A DNA stretch of 64,000 nucleotides from Gerris lacustris (GCA_951217055.1 OX578281.1:11130447-11194446), one strand, 5' to 3'; positions 22,720-34,525 are shown, numbered from the stretch's first letter. Numbers and translations: made by a program. The notes: generated by a model not told the origin, from the letters alone.

Positions 22720-23560
22720 TCATAACATGATTTTTTTACGCGCATTTGGGCTATATACTATGTAGATAAAAATCGGTCAGAGACAACTCAGACAAACTTT
22801 CTTATTTACGAGTTCATAATTACTTGGCCCAGTGTTTTCCATTTATTAGTTCGGAGGTATATTTAATTATTATTGAACATTTTATCAAAATATATCATAA
22901 ACATAACTTCTCATCGGCGGGGAATCAAACTCGCCTTCTCACCGTCCCGCGTCCGCGTTTAAAGGTTTTTTCTCAAGAACTAGATTTTTCTCGGGAAAAC
23001 GGCTTATATCGTTAGATTCTTATTTAAATGGACTACATTTTAGAATTTTTTTAATCAAAATCGGTGGAACTGTTTTCGAGAAATATTTTTTTCACATTTT
23101 TAAGAGATTTTAGGGGGTAGTGCCCCCGAATTTTGAGCTAAAATTAATTTCTCGATTTCATCTCGGGGCATGATTTTTCTGAACATGTATGCCAAATTTC
23201 GTCAAAATCGGCCCAGTAATTTAGGCTCCAGGCGTCTGCACAGACGACAGACGACGGACGACGGACAGTTGTGCAGACGCCTGGAGCCTAAATCCAGGCG
23301 TCTGCACAAACAGACGACAGACATTTTTTAAAAACCACTTTTTTTGACTCAAGGGACATCAAAACGTGTAAATCCATCAAAATCTCAAAATTGAATATTC
23401 GCGCCATCACAATACTTTCTCTTTATATGATAAAGTAATTCATTCATGAAGCCGTTCCGTTCATTCATTCATCACCCTTCTTTTCTTGTGCACTTGCGCA
23501 GTGTTCCGTATAGGTTATAAACAATCCGAATACATAATTAAAATACAATACTAATTTCCT
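22720..23560. repeat. Repeat family H, copy 1, split by an insertion
   Basis: 22735-22780 (TTTTTTTACGCGCATTTGGGCTATAT) and 23440-23560 (TTGTGCACTTGCGCAGTGTTCC...AAAATACAATACTAA) are the two halves of a unit that is continuous, on the other strand, at about 28575-28735. The DNA between them, about 22790-23425, is therefore an insertion. It contains GCCAAATTTCGTCAAAATCGG and three copies of CCAGGCGTCTGCACA, two forming a hairpin at about 23255-23310. Confidence 0.65.
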
Positions 23561-23849
23561 AAATGGATGGTTTTAAAATGATAAGCAAGTGTGTATTTAA
23601 TATTTATTATGTTAATGGATTATTCGAAAAAAGAAATCAAATATATAAATAAAAGGTAATAGGACAAGAAAGTATTATACAGGTTAACTTTAACACGACA
23701 GTTTGTTTGGAATCTACTTTTCTCGCGTCATGTTATGAAGACACGCCTATAGATTATTCTGAAGCGCCTAAAAGAACGCAGGCTATGAATCCACCTTAAT
23801 GCTGAACATTCAATTAATTTGATATAAGATTTTTTAATTTTTAACCTTA

Positions 23850-24096
23850 AGCGGACCTCACACGGTCAATATATTGACTCAATATTTGATTTCTGTCAAT
23901 ATATTGACCGTGTGAGGGGTTTATTGAAGAAATATTTGTCGTCGTCAATATATTGAATATTTGGTCGTATTGTAGCGCTGTCAGTGGCAACTCGTGAAAA
24001 CTTTTTCCAAAACAAACCTTTAAGCTGACCTCACACGGTCAATATAATTTCCTTCAATATATTGAAGGAAATTATATTGACCGTGTGAGGTCCGCT
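23850..24096. mobile_element. 247-bp MITE with TTA duplication
   Basis: The terminal inverted repeats are AGCGGACCTCACACGGTCAATAT and its inverse, with TTA on both sides (23847-23849 and 24097-24099). The motif ACCTCACACGGTCAATAT occurs four times in alternating orientation, so the element looks like two nested hairpins. The 3-bp TTA duplication fits PIF/Harbinger-type MITEs. Confidence 0.8.
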
Positions 24097-24099
24097 TTA

Positions 24100-24867
24100 A
24101 ACACAATCTATTGTAACTGTAACCCTTCAGATTTATTAGCTCTTTTGTTTCGTCATCAATTAATTTCAAGTTTTCGAGAGTGACTCAGCCGTGACATTCG
24201 CTTTGTGGTTTCAATGCATCTTCCATGTTTCCAAGCGATCCATATTTCCACTTCCATATATACAGTCATATTACTTACCGACTTACCATGCGGGTATATC
24301 AGACTAGTACTATAGTATCGCGGCAGTGAGGTCTCGCCTTACGTGATTTAGTTTTGTTTTTTTTAAATAATATACTCCAACTAGTGTCTTATATTTTTAT
24401 TGATATAGAAATAATTAGGCAGCAAAATGGAATTTTATTGGCGAGTGATTAAGTTAACCTCCGAGCCGGAGGTGAGGACAGGCTATGAAAATTAAATAGG
24501 TAATTTACCTAACTGGCAATCAATACACGATGCAGAAATGTTTCCTCTGCTGGCTTGTTGCATACAATATTTAGATAAATCAATGGAAATTTAGGTAAAA
24601 ACAGACGTTATGACACGCACTGGTAAACATTGTACTTTTCCTGCCTTGGCAGGAGAATATCCCTGACTGTTTCAACAACTCTCCTGCCTGTTTTGTATAT
24701 TTTAATGATAAATCAGCCAAATTTAAGTTTATTATTTCCAGCCTAAAAACATTTTAGTAATGCTTAATTTAGCTGTCGTAAATAACTATTATTTAATAGC
24801 TAATTACGACGAACCATTTAATTAAAATCCGAGTAGTTTTTATAATAATGTTGGTTCGCAAATATTG
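24100..24867. other. Stretch without gene
   Basis: AT-rich. No ORF or repeat is recognised. Confidence 0.4.
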
Positions 24868-25032
24868 AGCGAAAGATCGTCAGATAGACACGGAACCAAA
24901 AATGTTCCTTGATGGCTGAAACGGATTTCTGTCTTGTATTTTTTGAAATTGGAAACATGAAAAAATGTTGCTCTTCAAAACGATCACATAACAACCGCTA
25001 CCTTCGTTAAGATTGGATACAAAAGTTTAAGT
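24868..25032 (-). repeat. Interspersed repeat family R, copy 4
   Basis: ATAGACACGGAACCAAAAATG, GAAACGGATTTCTGTCTTG and TACCTTCGTTAAGATTGGATAC. It aligns in block order with 3930-4095. Confidence 0.7.
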
Positions 25033-25686
25033 AGCACTGGTATACAATACAATGCAATTTATGTAAATTGTGTAGCGAACATCACAGTGCATTTAGTAGC
25101 TTTACCATTCTATGAAACTTTAGTTCAAAGCACTAACATTGGCCACAATAGATAAGTTATGACATTGCTCTTGAGTGGAATTTTCCCCTTTGGATTTATT
25201 GTTCTAAGTTATCTAGTCATCCTAACTAGAGTGGAAATTCACGTTGAGTTATCGACGAAATTTGTCCCTAAAACGGCTACTCATATCTAATTGCCACTAA
25301 GGTTTTTACTGTTTTAAAAATGAATTCATTTAAATCATCCTTGCTACTTTCCAATGGGTGGACAAATGCATTTGACACAATTTGATTTATGTGCCAATGA
25401 TTGTAAGTTTTGTTTTAACATGGATATACTTTAGCTTTGGGGGAGATAAGATATTTCCGTGAGGCAAAACCCGACATGATAAATTTGATGCTTTTAAATA
25501 TCGTGCCAGGAAGTTAGGATTTAACAGGATGTCGATTGGTTTTCACTTGTATTCATTGTAGTACAATATTTCTCCGATAGTAGTTCTAAATTTTATATAC
25601 GTATATAATGATATCAGAGCTCCTAGTGGATCAAATGGCAATCAAAATGGATTAATGATTCATAATTTTAAAATCTATCGACTATA
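25033..25686. other. Stretch without gene
   Basis: No ORF or repeat is recognised. Confidence 0.4.
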
Positions 25687-26080
25687 TAGGGTGTCCCAGC
25701 TGATATGGAAAAGCGCAATATCTCCGGAACCATGATAGATAGAAAGATGCGGTTTTCAGGGTTCGATAAAAGGCCCTACAGACGACCCGTCACGACCACC
25801 CGACACGTCCAAACCCCCCGACAGCGACAATCCTTGTCGAGGCCATCTCTACCCACGACCCGACACGGCCAAACTCCGCTCTTAGGGGGGAGTTTGGCTG
25901 TGTCGGGTTGAGGAGTCGGCTGACAGCGCTACACACGAACCGACCTAACAGGAATCGAGTGCGGGGAGCTCCCGACGGTCGGGTCGGGCAGTTTTAGTCC
26001 GGCGACATGCCTACACACGCTACAACTGTCGGGGCCAACCCCATTGGCCCCGACGGGTGGTCGTGTCAGAAAAAATGCTG
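25687..26080. mobile_element. TA-end fragment fused to a GC-rich element
   Basis: TATAGGGTGTCCCAGCTGATATGG at 25687 has the look of a Tc1/mariner-type terminus, but I find no matching other end. From about 25770 the base composition jumps to GC-rich DNA with repeated CGACCCGACACGGCC motifs and a hairpin, CCGACACGGCCAAACTCC / GGAGTTTGGCTGTGTCGG, at about 25858-25907. A second inverted pair is GTCGGGGCCAACC / GGCCCCGAC near 26030-26052. The ORF across it has no protein-like features. Confidence 0.5.
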
Positions 26081-26230
26081 AACATTTTCTTTCTTCAGCA
26101 AATGTGTGTGTATTTTACATAATTAAAAAAAAGTGAATAGGAAGCCACAATTTTTAGACTAGATTTGGATTCTATGGCTAAAAATTAGAATGTTTTACTC
26201 TTAGAAATATTTCGCTCCGAGCATTAAGGC

Positions 26231-26520
26231 CCGGTCACAAAGGAAGCGGACTGTCCGCGGCGGACAAGTATTTGGTCCGCGGCGGACTCTGTTGGCTGTT
26301 ATTTTGCATTATCCTGGTCACACAGAAGGAATCTGTCCGCGGCGAACAGATTATTGTCCGCCGCGGACTCTGTGAACTGTAGAATTGCATTAAACTGGTC
26401 AAACAGAAGGCGGCTGTCCGTGGCGAACAGATGAGTCCGCGGCGGACCCTGTGGTCTATAATATTGCATTAAACTGGTCACACAGAAGGCGACTGTCCGC
26501 GGTGGATAGATTTGAAGTTT
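26231..26520. repeat. GC-rich tandem repeat, about 3 units
   Basis: Roughly 95-bp units built on CTGGTCACACAGAAGGCGAC, TGTCCGCGGCGGACA, a second GTCCGCGGCGGACTCTGTG, and ATTGCATTAAA. TCCGCGGCGGA is near-palindromic, so each unit could form short hairpins. The array starts at GGCCCGGTCACAAAGGAAGC. No opposing end was found. Confidence 0.75.
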
Positions 26521-27312
26521 TAATTTTTCACTGAGTAGAAGGAACATGGATTTCTCAGGAGTGTGTTTTTCTGTGGCCGTTGTACTACATTTTTTTTTTT
26601 CTTTCTTCTTCTTGTCTTCTCTGTATCGATATTTTAGATTGTAGGAGAGTATGTAACTTCTAAAAATGTTCTTCATACATTCGTAAATATGAGAAAAACC
26701 AGTGGTCAAATGAAGAGATGGATTGTTTTTATTTCATTGTAATTATTAATTTGATAGGATATAACACTTATTATGTTTTTTAAGTATCTAACAGATGCGA
26801 AAAACTACTTTCCTCTAATCTATACAATCATTTTGATCAGTACTATAGTTGACTTGTAACTCAAATGCCCAACATTTAAAAAAGAGATTTAAATAACAAA
26901 CATTTAGGGCTAATATACATTTATCCAGAAATTCCCGAGTGGGCGTTACAGCTTTTTGCATAATTTATACTTCTGAAAGATTGTATACGCCTTTGTCAAA
27001 ACAACATTTGCATGATTTATACGTTCGAGGAATTATCTGTATGATTTATACATTTTAAGAATTGTATACCATTGTCAAAACAGTATTTTTATAACCTCCT
27101 CCCCTATATGACTGGATAACTGCAGTGTTACCACATTTAGAATTATTTTTCTAAACAATATTTGTTTTTGTTTATTAATAATTTAAACTTTTGAGTTTAT
27201 AACTAAATGAAAACCAATCTACAGATAAAATTCAATAATCTAAATTGGAAGTGCAAACCGTTTTTATATGAGGAAAATTTGCTGCGAGTATATGAATTTT
27301 ATAATTATCTTA
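26521..27312. other. Stretch without gene
   Basis: AT-rich. The minus-strand ORF that crosses 26299-26709 spans the tandem repeat and shows no protein family features. Confidence 0.4.
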
Positions 27313-27442
27313 AGGTGGAGACACACCTGAGCATTCGCCCCGAATGAGCATGCGTTTCCGTTCGGCTCGTCCTCTCCATATCTAAGCTATTCGGGGCCAA
27401 CGCATGCTCATTCGGGGCGAATGCTCAAGTGTGTCACCACCT
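27313..27442. mobile_element. 130-bp palindromic MITE with TTA duplication
   Basis: The ends are AGGTGGAGACACACCTGAGCATTCGCC and its near inverse, with TTA outside on both sides (27310-27312 and 27443-27445). The arms GAGCATTCGCCCCGAATGAGCATGCGTT / AACGCATGCTCATTCGGGGCGAATGCTC pair almost perfectly. Confidence 0.85.
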
Positions 27443-27590
27443 TTACAATTTGTCGAAGAATTGTTATTTCAAATAGTCTGCTAAGTAGTATGGCACATAG
27501 CTCCCTTACGTCCTATTTCGTATACTTTAATAATTTTATGCTTTTGCAACCTATTATTGACAAATTTATTTATCCCCCCCTCCCCCCTAT

Positions 27591-27737
27591 TTTTAGGGTT
27601 TTGTAGATCATTCTCGAGACCCTTATACCGAGGGTGATGTGTCTGTCTTGGACCTTTTGAATTTGGAGACATAGAAAATGGTCGTTCTTCAGAACGATCA
27701 ATAGCTTTTACCTTCGGTTAGCTCGGAAGCAAAAAAT
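27591..27737 (-). repeat. Interspersed repeat family R, copy 5, chimeric end
   Basis: The right part (GGACCTTTTGAATTTGGAGACATAG to TTCGGTTAGCTCGGAAGC) is family R. The left part (TTTTTAGGGTTTTGTAGATC...CCTTATACCGAGGGTGATGTGTCTGTC) matches the terminus of the element at 48463-49463. The two families are therefore joined at the GTCTGTC tract. Confidence 0.6.
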
Positions 27738-28071
27738 AAACAGTAAATCATTTCTTTAATTTTTAAGGTATTAAAATTCAAAGTGAGCGTGACATAGGGA
27801 CTGTATAAGAGTAGCCTGTCCTTGGCATTGTATATAATTCAATTAAATTTAATTTTAAATCCTTTCCCTTGAAGTAGTTTAATAAAGGGCTCCATTATCA
27901 TAATATTTACATTAATCATTTGTTTTATCTTGAAACGACGGCTAGAACAACAATACCTTGAGTTTTGGTTATAATATTTAAAAAGTAAACATTAAGTATT
28001 CAAAACCATAATTGCTCTTTTAATAGGGCTGTAATTTTCTAATATTGTAGACATTTTATATACAGTGTGTG
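27738..28071. other. Stretch without gene
   Basis: AT-rich. Nothing recognised. Confidence 0.4.
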
Positions 28072-28423
28072 TAATATTTTTATTTTTAGTACAGTTTTCT
28101 TTATAAATATGTACTTTAATGTTTGTTAACCTTATTAAATTATCTAAAAGCAGTAACATCGTTAATAAACAGTTCCTAGATAACCAATAGCAATCTTCTT
28201 TGAGTGGGGTATCAAATAAATGCTACTGATAAGGATTTGTTGACAAGAGTCTGTGGGGACGGAAGAACAAGGAATAGACCGATAAGACAAGGGATAAGGG
28301 ACAGTGACCACGTGACCACTTTAGTTCGGATTGAGCTCGCTTGGGAGGTTTAGTATAGGGGGGGAGCATAATGAACCACTTTTCAAATCGGATTGTTCCC
28401 TCTACCCCTTCCTTGCTCTGAGG
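28072..28423 (+). mobile_element. Foldback family M, half copy
   Basis: TTTATTTTTAGTACAGTTTTC through GCTACTGATAAGGATTTGTTG and GTGACCACGTGACCACTTTAG to the terminal CCTTCCTTGCTCTGA. It equals one arm of the elements at 54711-55772 and 61359-62130. The minus-strand ORF crossing it (28223-28528) is incidental. Confidence 0.75.
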
Positions 28424-28574
28424 TCCAAACCAACTTTTTTGCGTTGAAGCTAACCTAAATGATACCTTTTCGTCCTCTTTCCTCTTGTTTATACATTTGA
28501 TTTCATTTTCAGAGTCATCCATTAACATTAATAAATATTAAATACACTCTTGCTTATCATTTTAAAAAGTTAGT

Positions 28575-28740
28575 ATTGTATTTTAATATTTATATTCGGC
28601 TTTGTTTATAATCTGAACTCAACACTGCGCAAGTGCACAAAGAAGGAATGGTGGGTAAAAAACACTTCATGGTTTCATGAATGTATTTTTTATCTATATA
28701 GCCCGAACGCGCGTAAAAAACGCACGATACGAACCCACCT
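28575..28740 (-). repeat. Repeat family H, copy 2
   Basis: Inverse of the split copy at 22720-23560, here uninterrupted: ACACTGCGCAAGTGCACAAAG at 28622 and GCCCGAACGCGCGTAAAAAA at 28701. Confidence 0.65.
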
Positions 28741-30085
28741 TAAATCATGGTCAATTCAGTGGTCTCAATTTGTTAACTTACTATCAAACCAACTACAATT
28801 ATCGTTAATTCCTGCCTAAAATTGAAATGTATTAATTATTTACCTAATGTTTACTGTTTACCATAGTACGACACCAAACTTTTCGTTTGAAAGGAAAAGT
28901 TTTCATTTTGATTCATATTTACACAAATTGCTTATTTGAATTAACGAAAATTCTAATAACAGGAACTATTGTATTTCCTCTATTATGCTGTAATAATTTC
29001 CTTGTATTTTATGGAACAATATATGTATTTACAATTGTTCTATATTTCGTCGTTATTTCAAACTACAATAACTTTTTGTGTTAGGTTATAACTTAAATTA
29101 CCTTTCATTTTGAATAACTTGTACTCGTTGAAGAGAATTTAATTCCGATTTTAACTCAAATATTAAGTGTTGAGATTGCAATCTGCCTAGTTTGTCACAG
29201 CGCTATTTAGCATTAACGGAAAAGTTTATTCTAACTTTGTACCGAGGGGGGTATTGATTCACTGTAGCGCCCGACATTGTACTCAATTATGCATATCTGT
29301 TAGAAGTATGCTCAAAATCATCTATAGCTACAAGTGGATGTAGATTTGCAGCTTCACGTGACTTTAACCTGATAAATTTCTAACCTAATTAGCCTCGTAT
29401 AACCTGTTTAACCGTAGTAGCACGTTAACAAACAAGCATCGAAGTATTATCTATGAATGAATAATATGTTTTCTGATAATCATTTTCACACATTTCTATA
29501 TTTCATTATTTTATTTTTGGAATCATTCACCCGGGTCCCGGGTGGTTTTTCGGCCACGTGGCTGCTTAACCTTTTCAGATATCGTGTTTGCTCAAGAGTG
29601 GCTAACAACGGCTACTGCCTTGACCTTGGATAAAATGGTTATTTATCGCAGAAAAAGTTATTTAATGTACTTTAGAGGTTGGGCTGAGAAAGTAAACAAA
29701 AGGTTTGTGCATTATGCGCTTCCATTAATAAGTCAACGATTGTTAACTTTAGATTTAAGGGAATGATAAACAATTGCGAAGATTGTAAGAATGAAATGAT
29801 GATTCAAAATAAATGAATCCTATATATTTGATTATGATTTGGGTGTTCTATTCCACAATTCCGCCTTGAATGTAGAACCTGTCGCGTTTCTAAATTCGCC
29901 GCGGTTATTCGCCAGCTCGTGCGTTTACTTCTAGAATCCATACTTTTAGAATCCATGTTTTACGCATAAAAGTTGTTGTTTACCCTCCGCGGCTAAGCTG
30001 TCAGAAAACCTCGCTCGTGTGAACGACTTACTGGTTCGATCTCAAAAAAGTTTGATTGATTTAAGGGCCCCATAAAGTTTGTATG
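28741..30085. other. Stretch without recognised gene
   Basis: Mostly AT-rich. A small GC-rich palindrome, CCCGGGTCCCGGGTGG, sits at 29531-29546, followed by a 74-codon ORF (29542-29766) with no family features that I recognise. I do not call it a gene. Confidence 0.35.
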
Positions 30086-30319
30086 GGGCCCCCATACACA
30101 CTTTAACTTGTTGTCCAACCATGTCTTTCAACCTGGTTGAACAACTTGCCCATAAGCACTCCAACTGTATACTGCACCAACAAATATTGAAAGGTTGTTC
30201 GTCAACATGCTTGTTCAACTTGTGATTCGGTCTCTCAACCAAGCCATGCACTTTCCAACATCAACTTTTAACTACAACACAACCTAGTTAGGCACCAAGT
30301 TGAAGTGTGTGTGGGGTCT
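30086..30319. mobile_element. MITE with CCCATACACACTT ends
   Basis: The left end is GGGGCCCCCATACACACTTTAACTTG and the right end CAAGTTGAAGTGTGTGTGGGG, nearly inverse over about 22 bp. The interior repeats GTTGTCCAACC/GGTTGAACAAC motifs. No coding capacity. The exact ends and duplication are unclear. Confidence 0.65.
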
Positions 30320-30911
30320 TATAGAAATGAATAATTAACTCAAGAGAATTATCGATCATTCGATTGTCCAAAACCTTTACACTACCTAATATTTAATAAT
30401 TTACTAATTAAAGATTATTTTTTACACTAAAAAAATCATTTTTCTCTCTGATTTTATTGAAGATTAAAAAGTCCCTCTTAATCTCTGCAGAAACAACAAT
30501 TTTATTTTTTAAATATTTCTATTTCATGTATTTACGCTACCAAAGTTAAGCTAAAGCTCACCATTTATCCGTCATTCTATTGTGATTAAGCTAAATCAAC
30601 ACTTAGTTTGCCAGCGGAAAGAGGAATTGAACTAAATGTAAGATGTAGGAACTTTATTTTTAAGTTTAAGGTAAGCTAAAGTTTTTTACCGATTTTTCAC
30701 TGAATTATAAAATAATATAAATTCCGATGTTTGCATAGATAACCATCTTCAGTGATCGCAATAATTATGTTCTTTTGTTGATTGCTTTAAATCGTTTTTG
30801 CAAAGAAATAAGTTTTTGTAGATACGTAATGTTTTGCATTACTACTTTTACTAAAGCCGACTTGAATCATCTTTAGGTAATCGATGAGATAGCTTCTAGA
30901 ACCAAATTCGA
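30320..30911. other. Stretch without gene
   Basis: AT-rich. Nothing recognised. Confidence 0.4.
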
Positions 30912-31030
30912 TATACCATCAATAATCAAGGTTCGATACTGAGAGATAATAGGTTCTGTAATAGTCGATTAGTGATTCGATTTATTACAGTATTATCTCT
31001 CAGTATTGAACCTTGATTATTGATGGTATA
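30912..31030. repeat. 119-bp hairpin
   Basis: ATACCATCAATAATCAAGGTTC..ACTGAGAGATAATA pairs with TATTATCTCTCAGTATTGAACC..TTGATGGTAT. The arms are about 40 bp with two or three mismatches, around a 40-nt loop. It is probably a MITE remnant. Confidence 0.75.
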
Positions 31031-32587
31031 GGTGTGTAAAGATCCTTTCTTATGCTACGATCTAATACTACTTCTATTAAGAATTTAAAGAAATAGCTTT
31101 TGGCTGTAAAAACCTTAAGTTATCGCAGATAAGAAACTTCAATTTGTTAGTGTCATTTCAACAGATATAAAAATGTTTTACTGTAATAGTCACACGCCTG
31201 CTATTTGCTGTTTCAATAATACTTTAATAACGCTATGAGAATGAGAAAAGTAAATTTTCTATTCAAAAGAACGATTGGAGAGCAATTACCCATTTTCTCG
31301 CCTTTTTTATAATTCCATTTCATAGCCTTTCCCCCGATATCTTCTCAGTATAGGGTAGAGAACCTTTTTTTTTTACGTATCCCTTCCCCTAATATTTCGT
31401 GATGGGATTTTACGGGGGACTGTTCTATACGAAGCAGAGGAAACGTCATCCAATTTATTTTGTTATTTATTTGACCCATTAAGGTGTTACAACGGTATCT
31501 TCTTAAGGGCATGAAGAATGTTTCTGTTTTGATTTTCTTTTCTTTCCTTTTTCTAAAAACAAAGCTAGAATGTTGACTATTCGATAAACTCTGTCAGTAG
31601 AAGAAACATGCCGTGACGTTCATTTTAATGAAAAGAGAGATTATCCTGTATGGTGTATTTTATTGGGAAGGATGATTAATTAAAGCTGTACTAATTATTT
31701 TTCATAAAGTAACAAAAGCATGTAATGTTTAAAATATCGTGGTCGGCATTATATATATATAAACATTGTAAGGTTAAGAGTATAGGCAAAAACATAAATA
31801 GGCAGTGTAACCAACTTTAAAAATATTACAATATGGTCAGACAATATTTGTTTTTTGAAATATTTTTATTTGAATTGTATTTAACATTTAAGGTAAATCG
31901 TTTTTTAAATTTGTTAGACACTTTATAGATTTTCTTTATCCAATAATTTCAACTTAATTAATCAATTAATCAGTGTTAGTGAATTGTCAAAGTAAATTAT
32001 ACATAATCTGATTCATTTTCAGCGTTCTAGGTAGTCAGGAAGTGGGTCATATTTACTTTACAAGATTTAGAGACAAACAAAAAACAAATTAATTAATTAT
32101 TTATATTTAAATAATAGTTAATTAATTAATTATCTGATGACATTTATTACATTGTCATCCAGAATACATAATCTTTGAAAGTTCCAGCTTATTCAGGTAG
32201 TTGGGAACTGAGTCATTTAATATTTAGGTTACAAGATTTGGAGACAAGTGAAGTTAACAGAAAGAGTGTAAAAATTGGCAAATACAAATGTTTCTCTTCA
32301 AAGAAATATTTATTTTTAAGTTTTTTTATCAACTACAACTCTCAATTAGATTCCAGATAAATATGCAACATTAATTTGACGATGATATTCTTAATCTACA
32401 CTGACTTCCTCTATTGATCGTAGCGATCTAGGTCAAAAGATGTATTTTTTATGGGTGTGAAATAATGTTTGCTAAAAACTTACATGTCCCCAATGACAAT
32501 GTTCACCCAGCATTGTGGTAAAACTGGGTTGCTACTTTAGTGAAGGGACGCTCTCCGGTTGCTAATGCTAATTTTATTGTGGTTTAT
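31031..32587. other. AT-rich stretch without gene
   Basis: No ORF, RNA gene or clear repeat is recognised. Confidence 0.4.
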
Positions 32588-33479
32588 ACAACTGATGGAT
32601 TGGTCAGAATGCCACTTATATAGGCAACTGATGGAGTGGCTGCAACGCCACTCATACTGTTTAAACAACTGATAGAGTGGATGGAATGCCACTTATACAG
32701 TATAGGCAACTGATGGAGTGGCTGGAACGCCACTCATACTGTTTAAACAACTGATAGAGTGGATGGAATGCCACTCATACTGTTTAAACAACTGATAGAG
32801 TGGTTGGAATGCCACTCATACTGAACTGATGGAGTGAATGGAATGCCACTCATACTATTTAGACAACTGATGGAGTGGATGGAATGCCACTTATACAGTA
32901 TAGACAACTGATGGAGTGAATGGAATGCCACTCATACTGTTTAGACAACTGATGGAGTGGATGGAATGCCACTTATACAGTATAGACAACTGATGGAGTG
33001 GATGGAATGCCACTTATACAGTATAGACAACTGATGGAGTGGTTGGAATGCCACTCATACTGAACTGATGGAGTGAATGGAATGCCACTCATACTGTTTA
33101 GACAACTGATGGAGTGGCTGGAATGCCACTCATACTGAACTGATGGAGTGAATGGAATGCCACTCATACTGTTTAGACAACTGATGGAGTGGATGGAATT
33201 GCCACTTATACAGTATAGACAACTGATGGAGTGGCTGGAATGCCACTCATACTGTTTAGACAACTGATGGAGTGGTTGGAATGCCACTTATACAGTATAG
33301 GCAACTGATGGAGTGGTTGGAATGTCACTTATACAGTATAGACAACTGATGGAGTGGTCGGAATTTCACTTATACAGTATAGACAACTGATGGAGTGGTT
33401 GGAATGCCACTTATACCGTTTAGACAACTGATGGAGTGGATGGATTGCCACTTATACTGTTAAGACAACTGATGGAGTG
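32588..33479. repeat. 41-bp minisatellite, about 21 copies
   Basis: Units of about 41 bp: ACAACTGATGGAGTGGATGG then AATGCCACTTATACAGTATAG. A shorter form (CATACTGAACTGATGGAGTG) lacks about 14 bp and recurs several times, which implies that a deleted unit was itself amplified. The minus-strand ORFs here (SISCLNSMSGIPFTPS repeats) simply translate the array. Confidence 0.9.
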
Positions 33480-33485
33480 TTAACT

Positions 33486-33755
33486 TGGTGCGTAGGCTTC
33501 CGTGCTTAGTTTTCTGGTGAAATCCGCGTCACGAAGGGTTTTAAGTCCGCCGTTTCGCTTCCACCTCTGGAAGCATCTTCAGAGTTGTGGTGCATCGTGA
33601 TGTTGACTTGAAGCTAATAAATCTCGAGAGAATATTTTCTGTTTGCTTCGAGTCAACATCACAATGCACCACAACCCTGAAGATGCTTCCATAGTGGAAG
33701 CGAAATGTCAATCCCTTTATGACGCAGGTTTTACCGGAAAACCAAGCTGTTAATA
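33486..33755. mobile_element. Inverted-repeat element with hammerhead-like arms
   Basis: GTGGTGCATCGTGATGTTGACT and its near inverse flank a loop at about 33610-33650, and the outer arms contain CTTCCACCTCTGGAAGCATC and its inverse. On the plus strand at 33677-33709 there is CTGAAGA, a 6-bp stem (GCTTCC/GGAAGC), GAAA, then TGTC. The same order occurs at 42213-42245 in the Penelope-like remnant. The element ends about 90 bp before the ERG exon. Confidence 0.6.
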
Positions 33756-33841
33756 ACTGTTGTGATTATTATAATGTTCCTCAATAATTCTATAATACAT
33801 ATTTTAATTTTTACTAATACTTTGTCTTCTTTTTGTTTCAG

Positions 33842-34023
33842 TGGACGTAACGTTCATAGTAGACATCCTTATCAATTTTAGGACGACATACGTCAACAAG
33901 AACGATGAAGTCGTATCGCATCCTGGAAAAATCGCCGTTCACTACCTCCGTGGCTGGTTCCTCATCGACTTGGTGGCAGCCATTCCTTTCGATCTTCTTC
34001 TCTTCGGTTCTGACACCGACGAG
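33842..34023 (+). CDS. sei: ERG-type voltage-gated K+ channel, internal exon
   Basis: A 182-bp internal exon between an acceptor (TTTTTGTTTCAG, AG at 33840-33841) and a donor (GAG|GTACAT, donor at 34024). The coding phase is clear: two bases complete a codon split by the upstream intron, and the exon ends on a codon boundary. It encodes about 61 residues, from [14 protein letters not shown] (end of S2/start of S3) through [20 protein letters not shown] to [23 protein letters not shown], that is S3 and the start of the S3-S4 linker. The match to KCNH2/6/7 and Drosophila seizure (sei) is strong enough to place it in the ERG subfamily. The neighbouring exons (PAS, S1, S4 to pore, cNBD) were not found, apart from a possible microexon at 59872. 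Confidence 0.92.
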
Positions 34024-34189
34024 GTACATAATCATTTATATATTTCTCTTCATTATCATCGAAATAAATAAAATATTTGGTTTGATACATTTCATACAAA
34101 GGATAGTGATTTATTTAAGATCTACAATAACTTTTTCAAATAATGATGTCATGAGATCCCTCTGTCAAATTAAACTATGTTTATTTTAA

Positions 34190-34349
34190 AGCCTCGTCCA
34201 GACTGCCGAACCGAACAGAGGAAACGAGCCGAGCATTGGTCTCTGCTCATGCCCAGTCTAAAGTGCGCCTGCGCATCTCACTCTGGGCATGCGCAGAGAC
34301 CAATGTTCGGCTCGTTTCCTCTGTTCGGTTCGGCAGTCTGGACGAGGCT
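34190..34349. mobile_element. 160-bp palindromic MITE with TTAA duplication
   Basis: AGCCTCGTCCAGACTGCCGAACC and its exact inverse form the ends, with TTAA on both sides (34186-34189 and 34350-34353). The arms pair nearly to the centre (CTGCTCATGCCC / GGGCATGCGCAG). It sits 167 bp after the ERG exon. Confidence 0.85.
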
Positions 34350-34525
34350 TTAAGAACTAACTAAATACTTTAGTTTGTTTAACAAATGAATACATTTGAC
34401 AGAATTTGCGAAGTTAGAATGTCAATAAATGGGAATTGACTATTGTGGTAAACTCCTATTGGTGGTTCCTATCATACAATAAGGAATTACAACTCTTAAT
34501 TTAACATCCCTGTCAGATATCTTTA

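Noticed and set aside
26299..26709. 136-codon minus-strand ORF
   Set aside because: It crosses a GC-rich tandem repeat and low-complexity lysine codons, with no family features and no splice or promoter context.
29542..29766. 74-codon ORF after a GC-rich palindrome
   Set aside because: No protein family match that I can recognise, and no neighbours or splice sites to support it.
32743..33287. Minus-strand ORFs with repeated SISCLNSMSGIPFTPS
   Set aside because: They are translations of the 41-bp minisatellite.
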